Shown here in pieces: positions 1 through 11,091 of a DNA stretch of 64,000 nt (positions are counted from its first letter, which is position 1; every line of letters starts with the position of its first letter). The stretch is from Cornus controversa (lineage: Eukaryota > Streptophyta > Magnoliopsida > Cornales > Cornaceae). Location of the stretch: assembly GCA_026545225.1 (NCBI GenBank), contig CM048847.1, forward strand, positions 3,162,001 to 3,226,000. Reading direction: 5' to 3'. The notes under the pieces are model-generated. The model did no database searches. It was given only the letters and a program-made list of their open reading frames with translations, and was not told the DNA's origin. Both the position numbers and the translations under genes were made by a program.

Positions 1-498
1 GGGAATTGTTTCTTTTACTTTTCCAGATGGTTGAAGTTGGCATAGAGCACCATACGGTTGTGATCATTCATAAGTGCAGCAAGGAATTACTATTTTTTAT
101 TCAGGATTTCCTGATGGTTGAATTTGGCAGAAAGCAATGTATAATTCTAAGTATGGCATGATTTCACGTAGATTGGACTTTTCGAATCAGGACAAGTAAA
201 ATGAAACAAGTTCGAAACCGTTGTTGTCATTCTCTATTTTTCTGAACATCCAGATGGTCAATTCTAGCACAAAGCGCCATACGGTTGTCGTCATGCCTGA
301 TTATTACAAGCAATTATTCTTTTCGACTCAGAACAACTCAAACAAACATGGATGAAGATCGGATCGACATGCTCGTCGTTTCTTTGGGACGCTTTGATGG
401 TTTCATTTAGAAAAAAGCAGCGTACAATTAGTATTATGGCACGACTTCTCTTGGAATGCAGTTTTCGAATCAAAACAACTCAAATGAAACCAGTTTAA
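1..498. repeat. 737-bp tandem satellite, left segment (partial unit)
   Basis: This is part of one unit of the satellite that fills most of the window. Position 1 matches position 20321. Removing the 499-20077 insertion and one copy of its target duplication leaves a spacing of 736 bp, so this segment and the one starting at 20078 were once contiguous. The marker word CCATACGGTTGT is present, as in other units. Short frames here are chance frames in a repeat and are not annotated. Confidence 0.95.
494..498. repeat. Target-site duplication TTTAA (left copy; right copy 20078-20082)
   Basis: TTTAA directly precedes the LTR terminus TGTAGAG at 499 and recurs directly after the terminus GTTACA at 20077. 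A 5-bp duplication flanking TG...CA ends is the mark of LTR-retrotransposon integration. It shows that everything from 499 to 20077 entered the satellite through one original insertion, enlarged later by nested insertions. Confidence 0.9.
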
Positions 499-864
499 TG
501 TAGAGACCGTGACCAATTTTGGCCGGTTTTGCATTTTTCGCATTATAATTGGCATAAATGCATTTTGAGTGATGTTTAACATGTTTTGAGTGTGGGAAAC
601 ATGTTTGGGAAGTGTTTTTAAGGTTTTGGGAAGTTTTCGAGGGAATTGGAGAAGTTTGACTTTTTGGTCAAACCGGGGCCCGGGATGCGACTTAAGTGGG
701 CCCGGTAATCCGGAAAATTTCCAAAAATATTTATTTTTGGGAATGGATGAGATGAAATGTTTAGAGAGTAGAGGAAGTGATTTCGAGACCGTAGGAGTTT
801 TCGGAATCGAAAAAGGAGTCCGGGAAGGTACGTTAAGTGGCCCGGGGGTATTTTGGTCTTTTTG

Positions 865-890
865 CAAACCCTAGATATTTTAAATATCAG
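865..890 (+). promoter_or_regulatory. Candidate LTR promoter: telo-box next to TATA-like inverted repeat
   Basis: AAACCCTAG at 866-874 is a plant telo-box match. It overlaps the perfect inverted repeat GATATTTtAAATATC (874-888), which is TATA-like. A CT-rich stretch follows at about 905-975, typical of a plant transcript leader. The same arrangement occurs on the minus strand of the intact element's LTRs near 33645-33659 and 41423-41437. Calling it the promoter is inference from position and composition. Confidence 0.4.
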
Positions 891-1691
891 TGGCTGAGAT
901 TCCCAGCCATTTCTCGCTCCCCTTTCTCTCTCTAAAGCTCTCCATCTTCATAGCTCTCCCTTCTCTCTACATTTCGGACCCGTTCGGCTTGGATTCAAGA
1001 CTCGCCGAAGGAGGGAGATACGAAGGGGACGGCTAGGGCTTCCATTTGAACCGAACAAAGTGGTGATTCGGCAAGGTAGACTCCGCTGGAAAATTGGTGA
1101 AGTGCTTGGAAGGCCTTCATTTTCGAGGTAGGGGTTCTTCTTCTCTTCTAATTATCGATTCTAGGGTTTCGGGTGAAGAAGAGAGGTGTAGGTTGTGTTT
1201 CACATGCTTTAGGATGGTGAGAGGTGTAGAAAGTTGTGTTTTCTTCTTCTCTAGAGTCCTATCTTTTCACAATTGGGTATATTGTGTTGGTGGTAGCATG
1301 TGGGTTTGAAGTATGTGAGTGTAAGAAATTGATACATAGGTATTATGTGCTCAATTTGGTGTATATGTGGAAAAATGTGTACCAAGTATCATATATGTGA
1401 TTATATGTGAGAATGTGGTTGTTGAATGCATGTTTAGTTCTATGTACTAAAATTATGCATTGAATGTAGCATGAGTAAAATATGCTAATTTTGAAGTTGT
1501 ATGCATATGAGATGATATATGCATGTGTTATACATATATCTGCTATATGTTGTATGTGGTGATGGAAAATATGCTTGTTACTTCTTTTTAGTATCAATGA
1601 GCATGATTTGAGCATGAAAACAAAATATCATGTGTTTATGCATTCATATTGCATATGTGGGAAGTTGCGGGAAAAATGATGCAAAAGAGGT

Positions 1692-1899
1692 ACACGGGGC
1701 TTCGGAGTGGTCCAACCGTGTTGTGAGATGTGGTAAAATTATCCACTACGTATGGCCTTCGGAGTGGACCCGCCATACCAAGGCTTAATGCCTAGGATCG
1801 GAGTATGTCCAATACTAATGACCTTTCGGAGTTGTCCCGGTCATAAGATGATTATCGGAGGATGTCCATGATTCGTGAGCCTCGGAGTTGCCCCCTCAC
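1692..1899 (+). repeat. Series of short hairpins with constant TCGGAG loops (first half)
   Basis: Four hairpins with different stems surround a similar loop. ACACGG 1692-1697 pairs with CCGTGT 1716-1721. GTATGG 1750-1755 pairs with CCATAC 1773-1778. ATGACC 1818-1823 pairs with GGTCAT 1839-1844. GTGAG 1875-1879 pairs with CTCAC 1895-1899. Each loop contains TCGGAGTnG followed by CC. The series continues after the nested insertion at 18522-18606. Function unknown. Confidence 0.75.
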
Positions 1900-1922
1900 T
1901 CTATGGCAATCATATATATATT

Positions 1923-1927
1923 GCTAT
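1923..1927. repeat. Target-site duplication GCTAT (left copy; right copy 18511-18515)
   Basis: GCTAT precedes the TGTCAACG terminus at 1928 and follows the terminus CCTTACA at 18510. It bounds the insertion of element Y into the outer Tekay solo LTR. In the intact Tekay LTR the corresponding sequence is uninterrupted (TTGCTATGGTAGAATG on its own strand, near 32600-32615), which confirms the empty site. Confidence 0.9.
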
Positions 1928-3036
1928 TGTCAACGCCCCGATTCCCGAGGCCCGGAAACCGAGGTGTGAACCCCGTGAGATCACCCTCACGACATAACCT
2001 CCACCTGATCATACAATTCGATTCCCTATTATTTTTACGAAAATCGGGCATGACCCATTCTAAATAATCAGCTCCTGGCATATTACACCTGCTTTACAAT
2101 TCATATGGACACTTCTGGGCACGTGTCCCCCCAGCATTTATATCTAACAATAAATATGGACACTTCTGGGCCCGTGTCCCCCCAATATTTCTACAACATG
2201 CATAAACAATTATAAATATACATGCCTCAGTCCTTGAATGTCCGTATTTAATACACATATCACATGAATAAAAATACAGCTAAATGAACTGAACCTACAC
2301 AATCGCTTTATACATTAATCCAAATGTAAAGCATCTATCTATCCACTATCCTGGACATACATTAGATTCTAAGGAATCTACTTACTACCTCTGTAATCGG
2401 TGCTGTCAGTTTCCCCAACTGACTCCAAAGCCAGCAATACCTGCAAAACCTGGGAGGGGGTGAGCTCAAAGGCCCAACAAGGTATGTAGAACCATACTAT
2501 CACCGCTGCAGCAGGTCGATCCTCACATATTCTCAAAAATATACATGCACTTAAATATATCACAATATTTAAGACCATGCTCTACCTAGCATGCATGAAC
2601 CAATGATGTATATGGCTACTCTAGCACATATGAACATACAAAATCCGCCACACCTGATTTTTAGAAATCATTTTCAACATGCTTGAAAGCAGTACACATT
2701 CCGCACCAATATGTATATAGAACATATATGTCAACACATTTACATAAACGATGTAAATCAACTACCACATCTCCTACTCGTCAAGTAGCACATCACAAAT
2801 GCAATAAAGATGCATTTAAACCATATAACATGCTCAAAAGCAATAGATATCCAACATATATCATGTTCTGTCACACAACGCATATATAAGAATGCGTTAA
2901 ACACAAAGCATGCTTTACAATAGATAATGCAAGCAAGTTCACACACTTGTCCCTCTCCCGGACTCAACCCGACATCCCAACATAATTCTTAACCAATCAT
3001 GTGACCGAGACGCCTCCCACACAATCCCAACACCGC

Positions 3037-3392
3037 CACCGAGTCATCACATACTCCAAGGTGATTAGTTGGTTTTGGAATTCATCACCGAGTCATCACA
3101 TACTCCAAGGTGGTTAGATAGTTTTCTTCGCCGAGTCATCACATACTCCAAGGCGAATAAACCACAATCACCGAGTATTTACCTACTCCAAGGTGATTGG
3201 GCATCTTTTTGGAATCCACACCGAGTATTTACCTACTCCAAGGTGAGTAGACCACCGTCATCGAGTATTTACCTACTCCAAGATGACGTTACCGCTCCAA
3301 TGCTCTCATCGTGACCGAGTATTGACCTACTCTGGATGATTTACCCACTTTATGACCACAACCCTAACCGAGTATTGACCTACTCTAGGTTA
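3037..3392 (-). repeat. Array of eight hairpins with constant loop and covarying stems
   Basis: Eight copies of a motif with inner arms GAGT and ACTC around an 8-nt loop recur every 37-59 bp. The outer arms differ but pair in each copy: CACC/GGTG (3037-3063 and 3086-3112), TTCGCC/GGCGAA (3127-3157), CAATCACC/GGTGATTG (3165-3199), CACC/GGTG (3219-3245), CGTCATC/GATGACG (3256-3288), TCATC/GATGA (3306-3339) and TAACC/GGTTA (3365-3392). The first six copies keep a CAA bulge before the 3' arm. The pairing is seen directly; the function is unknown. The array lies in the Y LTR, whose strand is minus. Confidence 0.85.
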
Positions 3393-5647
3393 TTCAACCA
3401 CACTTCCCCGTTTCCTCACGACGGCACCATATATGCATTTCGAACATACAACAACCAAGCATTCAATGTTCATGCCTCACAATGCCTACGCTAGTCAAAA
3501 GAAAACATAGCATGCATTGCTCTCTACACAAACCCACATATAACCACATATATGTCATTTCCCTCCTATACATGCAATATGAATGCATATATACATAGCA
3601 TAATATTTTCATGCTTCAACCCATGCTTATGAATACTAAAAAGAAGTAATTAGCATGCTTTTCATCCCATTCCAACACGTATAGCACATACATGTTCAAA
3701 ACCTGCATAATACCTCATATATGCAAACACTTCAACTTAGCACATTTTTATCATGCTATAACCAATGCATACATTCGATATATGTAAATAAAGCCAGCAT
3801 GCACCTCATATTCACATTCTCACATATAATCACATATATGTCCAATCCTGCATATAAGTCCTATATGCACGTATACTAGCATACATACAGTCATGCTCTC
3901 ATTTAATGCATGTATTCACTACAAGTAGCTAACATGCATTCCAATCACCATATATATATATATACACATATATATATTACGTCGCCCACATACTATAAGG
4001 ACCGGGTTATTCTGACCGGTTTCGGATTATTTTTGGACCGGATTAATTTTTTTTTTCAAATTAATTAAACTTGAAAATGCGAATATATATATATATATAT
4101 GAAATTATATATATATATTTATATGGAGGTGGAGGATATGGATACCTATATATATATGGGATTATATATAGATAGTTGAAGGAAGTATATATATATATAT
4201 ATATATATATGGACATATGTATATATTATATATATATAATGAGAATATTTATATTTAATTATAAATATATGTATAGAAGTGTCCTTGTTTAAATTACACA
4301 TGTATGTGGGAGATTGTGTGTATGTACATACATATATGTAACATGTTTGTATGTGGGATATATGTGGCATTACAATTTTATGTGGAGGAGAATGGTGCAA
4401 GTAAAGTTGTGGTTTACGATTAAAGAAAAGAAGTGATAAGAGAGGAGCAGGTGGTCGGCTCAGTAGGTGTTATATAAATATATGATAGATATATATTTAT
4501 ATGGCAAAGTGGTAGTTAACAGGGATACACAGAAAAGTAAAAAGAGGAAGAGAAAATAGAAGAGGAAAAGAGGAGAAAAACAGAGAGAGAACCGAGCGCT
4601 TTAGAGAGAGAAAGAGAGAAACCGAGAAGAGAAAAGAAGAAAGAAAAGAAAAAGAAGAAGAAGAAGAAGAAGAAGAGAGAAGAGAGGGAACCGAGAACTA
4701 GAGAGAGAAAGAAGGGAACAGAGAGAGAGAGAGGAGCTGGTTCTGGCAACTCGGTGGTGGTGAGTGGCTGTCGTGGTGGTGGTGCTGCCCGACGATTGAA
4801 GATGGTTGGGTTTCGGGTGACCATAACAGGTGGATTCTCGGCTGGTGTAGTGGGCCTTCTCAAGGGGGTTCTATTCGGACGGTGGTGGCGACCGTGGTTA
4901 GGCTGTGGCTGTTTCAGTGAGGGTGTGGTGGTGGCTAGTACGTGTTGATGATGGACGGCTTGGTGTTCAAGGTGGGTCTGCTTTGATATTTTAGTTAGAA
5001 CTCATGGATATGGCTGGTGGTGGCGAGCTGGCCGAAGATGGCTTATACATGGATCTCCTTGATGAAGAAGACACTATTCTGGTTCACCCTTGCGGTCGAC
5101 CGACGGTTGAGCGCTGGTCTTCGACGGTGGTTTCGGCAAGCTTCGGTTGGTACATGGTGGGTCTGCCATGGGAGGAAGTATCGCCGAAGGTGGTGGGTTC
5201 AGTTTGGTGGTCACGGTTTGGTTGATGGTTGAGGAAGTTGATGGTGCCGAGAATGGCGAAGCTTGTGGTTCTTCTTGAAGGTGTTACAGACGGTGCTGGA
5301 GGTGGCTGTCCACTGTGGGATTACTTGCGTTCCGGATGACGGTTCTGGCGAGGGAGGAGGTACCGGTTCTGTGTGTTGTTTCCATGGCTGTTGGGTGGCC
5401 TCCTCGGATGCCGAAGGAGGGCCAGCTTGTGGTGTCGTTTGCTGAAGGGGTGGTCGAAGATGATGGCTGGTCGTGAGGGGTTGTTTGGGTTACAAATGGT
5501 GGTTTAATGGGTCTCTCACGGCTGGTTGTATGGGCTGGTTTCACGGCTAGCTGATGGGGGGTTGTGGTGTTGAATATGGTGTTCAATAAGAGTGCTTCGG
5601 CTGTTCGAGTTGATGGAGCTAAGGCTGGAGCAAACAGAAGATGGTTT

Positions 5648-5672
5648 TATATATATATATATATATATATAT
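5648..5672. repeat. (TA)n microsatellite in the left X LTR
   Basis: 25 bp of alternating TA. The matching tract in the right LTR is 33 bp (12766-12798). A second tract, near 4186-4210 and 11302-11328, differs by 2 bp. Together these account for the whole 10-bp length difference between the two LTRs. Confidence 0.95.
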
Positions 5673-6182
5673 GGACTGCTAAATTGGATTTGGGCCGATT
5701 GATTGGGTTAGTTTCATGGGCTAGTTACATGGGTCTGGACAGTGGGTCTTGTATGATGATTTGGTTTGGGATTGGGCCTGTTAATATTGGATTAATTAGA
5801 ATGGGCCAATTAGATTCAAAAATTGGGTTGGCTTGAATTTAATTTTGGGCTTAAATAAATTGGCCTAATTTTTGCTTGGGGCTTAGACGGTAATGGGCTT
5901 GCACAATTAAATTGGGGTCTTGAATTTGGTTTGTGGTGATGAAAGAATTGGGCTTAAGGATTTGGGTTTGGTTTCCGATTAAATTAAATTGGGGCTGAAC
6001 ATGGTTTGTGAATTGGACTCATTATGAATGGTGTTTGGATTGGGGCTTGAAACTCAGATTTAAGTTCAGCTTCCTATGGACTTTGGATACGCAAGGACGT
6101 GTAAAACAATTCCGGTATAGCAATGGATGATCTTTTCAGCCTTCTCGGAAATTGGAGATTTTTGGAGTTCTCACTCCAAATT

Positions 6183-7015
6183 GAGGTAGGGGTGCTAGAC
6201 TCACTTCTACTTTGATCTTGTGGTCCCTTTCTAAATATCATAAGAGATAGCTTTTGATTTCTTGAACCTAGGTCTATGTATATATATATATATGTATACC
6301 ATGGTGATTTATGCATGTATAAGTGTCCAACATGTTAGTTAGGGCTTATGCATGGTATATATGTGCAAATGTGACTATAATGCTTTTGGGAAAAATGTGT
6401 TTGTTTGATGAAAACATGAAAAAAAAATATGATTTTCTAGCAAGATCCATGAGCATAGTGATTTTCATGATGTGAGTGTGATAGCATTGTGACAATCTTG
6501 AGTTGAAAGGAAAATGCATTGATTTGATGAAAAATGCATGCATTGTGTGACTATGTGCATTGGAGTGATTATATGCACTATATGATGATTTTGGGGCATG
6601 AGTGTGAAATTAAGATAAGGGGAAGGCCCCTAGGGTGAAAGACCCAAAACTTGGCCAAGAGGAGGTGCTCCCTTCGGGTTAGTAACCCGATAAAGCACAA
6701 GCAGAGTTTGGGTGCCGAAGAGACCCTTACTATTGGAGTGATGAGAAAGCCCCTTTGACGTGATTTGGTGTGAGTTATATATGTATATATATATAAGTTG
6801 TGACTTGTCCAATTTGATATGTATATATATATATATAGACATATGTATTTGCATTTTATGTGAAGCATCATGCATGATTTGAAAAACGTGGATGTTTGGG
6901 TAAAAATGCATGAGCATGTGCATTCATGCATGGCTTACGGGTTGGAGTGGGGATGGGTGGATCATTTCTACTGAGCCGTTGAGATGCTCACCCCCGATAT
7001 ACAAATTTTTTTCAG
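6183..7015 (+). other. Intron-like interval in the X LTR leader (GAG|GT ... TTCAG|ATAAAGC)
   Basis: GAGGTAGGGGT at 6183-6193 resembles a plant 5' splice site with GT at 6186. TTTTTTTCAG ending at 7015 resembles a 3' splice site and is followed by ATAAAGC. The same donor-like and acceptor-like words occur in the same order in the Tekay LTRs (1125-1135 with 18851-18862, and on the minus strand near 33405 and 32261), although the sequence between them is largely different. Splicing is an inference. Confidence 0.35.
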
Positions 7016-7402
7016 ATAAAGCATCACCGGAGGATGAGACTTAGAGTGCTAGAGTGATCGAAAGATTACTTTGGAATTTCTTTTAGATATAGTGTTATGA
7101 ATTGTATATTTGGCTATCCATGCCGGCATGTGGCATGTGGATTATATTGATCTGAGATTACAATTACATTGATGTAACTTATTTTTTTATATGGATCCAT
7201 GGACATTAGAAATGTGAGTTGGTGTTTATACATTGTGCAAAAACTTGTATAAGGATTATGAGAGTGTTGAGATATAAATTGATGATTTAGAGTATGTATG
7301 TGTTGAGCTTCCGCACTTGTATGGAATTGTTGTGAGGTGATAAAGTGACAATACTGTTCACCCTCGGATTCTGGGAGAACCGGAAATCGGGGCGTGACAA
7401 CA

Positions 7403-7414
7403 TGGTATCAGAGC
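7403..7414 (+). other. Primer-binding site for tRNA-iMet
   Basis: TGGTATCAGAGC, three bases after the LTR terminus GTGACA, matches the classic plant primer site complementary to the 3' end of initiator-methionine tRNA. A second copy lies at 14529-14540 after the right LTR. The intact Tekay element has the same 12 bases on the minus strand at 38941-38952. Confidence 0.95.
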
Positions 7415-7420
7415 TTAACC

Positions 7421-7636
7421 GGGTTTGAATACCTATGGACGACGGGAAAGGGTTAAGCCACGTGTTGGATAGGAACGACTTGATGATTTTCGGATTGCTA
7501 TTAGAGCATTAGGTTTGAAGACCTAGGGTATCCTAGTTATAGGTTCGAATACCTAAGGACAGAGAGTAACGTATTGGTTTTAGAGATATACACTAACTGG
7601 TTGTTGTTTGAACGATAGGTTTGATTACCTTTGGAC
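7421..7636 (+). repeat. Four AGGT-hexaloop-ACCT hairpins in the X leader
   Basis: Copies lie at 7421-7440 (GGGT/ACCT), 7510-7525 (TAGGT/ACCTA), 7540-7555 (TAGGT/ACCTA) and 7616-7630 (AGGT/ACCT). Three are followed by GGAC within a base or two. The intact Tekay element has one such hairpin, CTAGGT/ACCTAG at 38922-38939, next to its primer site. The position suggests a role in RNA packaging, dimerisation or priming, but that is inference. Confidence 0.6.
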
Positions 7637-8059
7637 AATTTCGAAATGATTAGCTTGGTGTAAGTGATCATAATGAAAGAATAATGTGTTGGTGTGTGAA
7701 ACTGATTTTCATTTGGTAATACTCCCAGAGTTGGTTGAGTTGAAACTCTTGACTTGATGTTGAGTCATGTTAGTGAGCAATTGAGAGAGAATGCAAAGAA
7801 GGTTGAGTGTTTGAATCCTTATGGATACTTAGGGGCTTATGTTACGTGGTTGATAAGTGTTATGTTAGGGTTGACCATTGAGATTGAAATAGGAGACGGG
7901 AGAGGCATGTTGTCGGAGTTGGGCTAGGTAGGAAAAATGGACTGATCAACCAATTTTTCTTAGATTAGTACTTCTCTTACAATCCGTCGACTCTCGTGGG
8001 TATTGAGTTGTCTCGTCCGGGTGACGATGGATAAAGAACTAGTGATGGAATGATTTCAA

Positions 8060-8293
8060 GTGTGGACGACTTCCAATAGTAGAGAGGTCGAATGTATTAT
8101 CCTAGTTTCTAGCTCGTGGACTAGGGTGTTGATAGAGTTACGTGCATCTCATTCATTCATTCATTCATATGCATTTGCTTGTGCTTGTGCCTTGGGGCTA
8201 GAGATGTCATCTTTGGAGTCACCATTGTCCATTGATACATCTGTTGGGAATGGAGTTACCTTGGGTAAAATTTGTCGGTCTTATGAGACCTAG
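8060..8293 (+). pseudogene. Decayed aspartic-protease-like remnant of a Tekay gag-pol
   Basis: The conceptual translation resembles residues around 415-477 of the intact Tekay polyprotein, including stretches like [10 protein letters not shown] and AFACA. This is the retropepsin region. The remnant is broken and short, with no recognisable gag before it and no reverse transcriptase after it. It shows that X descends from, or captured, Tekay-type coding sequence. A second copy is at 15186-15419 in the repeated internal region. Confidence 0.75.
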
Positions 8294-11091
8294 ATGACGG
8301 AATGTCAATGGGTGCTCGATTTTGAGTTACTAGGCATGACTAGTTTCTATGTGATTATTCTCAGAAGTGGTATGGGAGGTATTGTTGTTGTGAAATGTGA
8401 TGAGATAGTTAGAGTGTGACTTAAGGCACACTAGAAGGATTGTAGTTTATAATTTTGGAAACCAAAATTTGTGCGAGTATGATAGTTGATTTTGGGAGGA
8501 TTTGAAAATCTTGGTAGAGGTGTGACTACTTTTATCCATGGAATGTTGAAATGCACCATTGGTGCTAGATTCTAGTGAACTGAGTTAGATGTTGAGAGTG
8601 TAACGCTCAATGATGTATAGGACTGTGGAATTATGATCCTTATTTAGGTTATAGCCTTAGACAGATAATTCTAGAGATCTAGAATGTAGATAGAAATGAG
8701 ATTTGTGCGCCCTTGACATGCAGTGTGTACTATGGAGTGATAGTGGGTGTATAATTGAGATTGTGCTGACAAGAGCAGGATAGCTTAAACTGCTCTTGAG
8801 GTTGAGATTTCCCGTACGTGATAGAGTACTTGAGGGGACATGTGATATTCATGGAAAGGTTACAGACCTTGGGATGACCATTGTGGTGCTGCCATTTAGA
8901 CGTAGATTTGTCTATTGGCACACCAATTGAGGATCGGTTGTTGTCACTATGGACGCAGTTTTGTCTGTGGACACAACCCAAGATATCGTGGTTTTTAGTG
9001 AAGGACAGTTAGCCCCATTTGAAGAGCCTGAGGGTGTGCTTATTGTCATTGAGATGCCGCCTTGTCTATTGACACACTTGTTGAGTTGAGGTTTTCACCG
9101 TGAGAGACAACTAGTCTATAGATGTATTATCATGGGTAGTGACACCTAGAGGGATGGAGTTTTGATTGTTATATGAAATTTGATCCAATTTTGGGACATA
9201 ACTAGTTATGATGTTATGAGCAGCATAATTTTCTGCGAACTTTGTTTCCTTGTGAACCCTACCTTGCGGTACTAGTGAGAATGAAAAGATACACGGATCA
9301 GCTATGAGATTAAGAGAGTAATGAATCCACACATTTTGAAAATGTGATCGGATTAGTTAAGGATTGAGTTAATAATCTTTATGAAACGTTGGCCTTAGGC
9401 CACGTGTAAGTTGGATTGTGAACCACATCCTTATACTTGGACTATATGTATAACCTTGTGGGAATATTATGAATGTTTTGAATCCAAGGACAATGTAGTT
9501 TAGAGGCATAATTGAGAGAATTGTGGATTTCATATCTACGAGGCTTGAAACCATGGATTTGTGTAGTTTTCGACCATGTTTAAGGTTTCAAATGAGTGTA
9601 TGATAACAGGAATGACAGATGGACTTGTGAAAAATCAGTCTTTGAGGCATTTTTGAATTTTCAATTAAGTGGTCTGTGCAACAGTCAACCAAAACCTGGA
9701 CTATGTTGAAAAATAATGTAATTATGTTGTAAGCTTGAGTTTCACATGTAATGACTCATTATGGATTATATGTGACTATTGGTGTATAAACGGAAGAATG
9801 TTGGTTTTAGTTCCATTATGTATGAGATTGATGAGTAGATAAGTGATTTGAGGTTTGGGTGATGTGATATCACTAATCGAAATGCATAAACTGTGAAAAT
9901 TTATAGTGACATGCAAGGGAATGTTTGAGGGGCCCTCGATGAAGCAGTCAGGATCTTGGTGTGTGCACAGAGATGCTGGAAAGGAATGGATGGATAATAC
10001 CCTAAATTTAGCTTTGGATTCCAACAGCTTGTAGTCTATGAGGTTGGACAGGACCACGTGACTTGTTGCGACATGTACACTATGTGTGTGGTTTGTGTTG
10101 GTGAGTTCACTGTCATGTGCCTTGTCGGTGAGTGTGCTTGTGATGTGCACTGGATTGATATAGTTGGATTGTAGTGATACACGGGGTTTTGAACTAAGCC
10201 TGGGAATGGTATGCTAGAGATTGAAAGTCATGTTTGATAATGAGATAATGACTCTGAGTATTGATAATCCTAGATAATAAGGAAGTATCACATGGGTGAT
10301 TGATGTGATTAGATGAGGATATCAGCTGAGACTTGAGATAGAGAAGGACTGGACAAGTATTGAAAAAGAGACTATGAACTTTGGGAAACAAATACTTCGG
10401 GGATTATGTGAAATGAATTATGATAATTGAGAAGGATTGATACAATGAGTGTTGTTGGATTATGATTATGAGGCGTGTGGATTGTGGTATCAGTGAAAGA
10501 TGAATATGTGAATTTCATCAAGTTTTAATCAAGTTTAAACTTGGGTATGAAGTGGTGAGGTGAATGGTGATAAACTTACACCTGTGTGTTGCATAGGTAT
10601 GATTAGCTTCGTGGTCGTACAGTTTTGGAATGACTCTTGAGAAGTGCAGCGGTGACGTGTAAACCAAGTCACCTCGGTTTCCTAAAGTGAGAAATTTGGA
10701 AGTTGTGATTCAAGTTGACGAATTACTGGGAAGGAGTGCAAAAGCATACTTTTGCTAATTGGAAAGTGAATTGGTTAGAACTTACCTTCCTGAACTCAGT
10801 TTAGGGGATGATCGTGGTTGTGGTAATTCATGGTATGATGACTGTGCTACATTTTGAGGATGTCTAGACATCGTTTGAGGTATATCAGTAATTGAATATT
10901 TTATGAAATGTAGAGTGAAGTTATATGGTGTAATAGCCAAAACTTTATTGGTTGCAGAGTGAAAGCCGTGTGTTGGATACCGGCGAATTGTGAATATTTC
11001 TATTGATACAAGGAAAATGTGGGATGTCGCTTAAGGTTTTGTAAGAACATTCTGAGACTTGGTGTATGTTTTTAATTTCGGGGACGAAATT

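Larger units (their letters stand above)
3994..7399 (+). repeat. Element X, left LTR (3406 bp)
   Basis: It runs from TATAAGGACCGG (TGTAAGG in the right copy) to GGGGCGTGACA. Contents in order are several TA tracts, a purine-rich leader (about 4530-4740), a TGG-rich segment (4750-5600), a TA tract (5648-5672), a stretch rich in TTGGGC words (5690-6050), GAGGTAGGGGT at 6183, and TGAGC...GCTCACCCC with a following T-rich CAG (about 6972-7015). The block TGGCTATCCATGCCGGCATG is at 7111-7130. Open frames such as the one over 4516-4863 on the minus strand are products of GA-rich sequence and are rejected as genes. Confidence 0.9.

Noticed and set aside
866-874. Telomere repeat remnant (AAACCCTAG)
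   Set aside because: It is a single copy in a promoter-like position; a telo-box explains it better than telomeric DNA.
1781-1815. A further hairpin between the second and third members of the Tekay series (AGGC/GCCT and the GATCGGAGTATGTCC stretch)
   Set aside because: The TCGGAG loop there is not enclosed by a stem longer than three bases; only a small AGGC/GCCT hairpin lacking the loop motif is present.
4516-4948. Frames in the X LTR repeated at 11634-12066
   Set aside because: They are exact LTR copies in purine-rich leader sequence, with poly-Phe or Ser runs and no domain.
7403-7414. Possible tRNA gene at the TGGTATCAGAGC sites
   Set aside because: Only the 12-base primer site is present; no tRNA cloverleaf follows.
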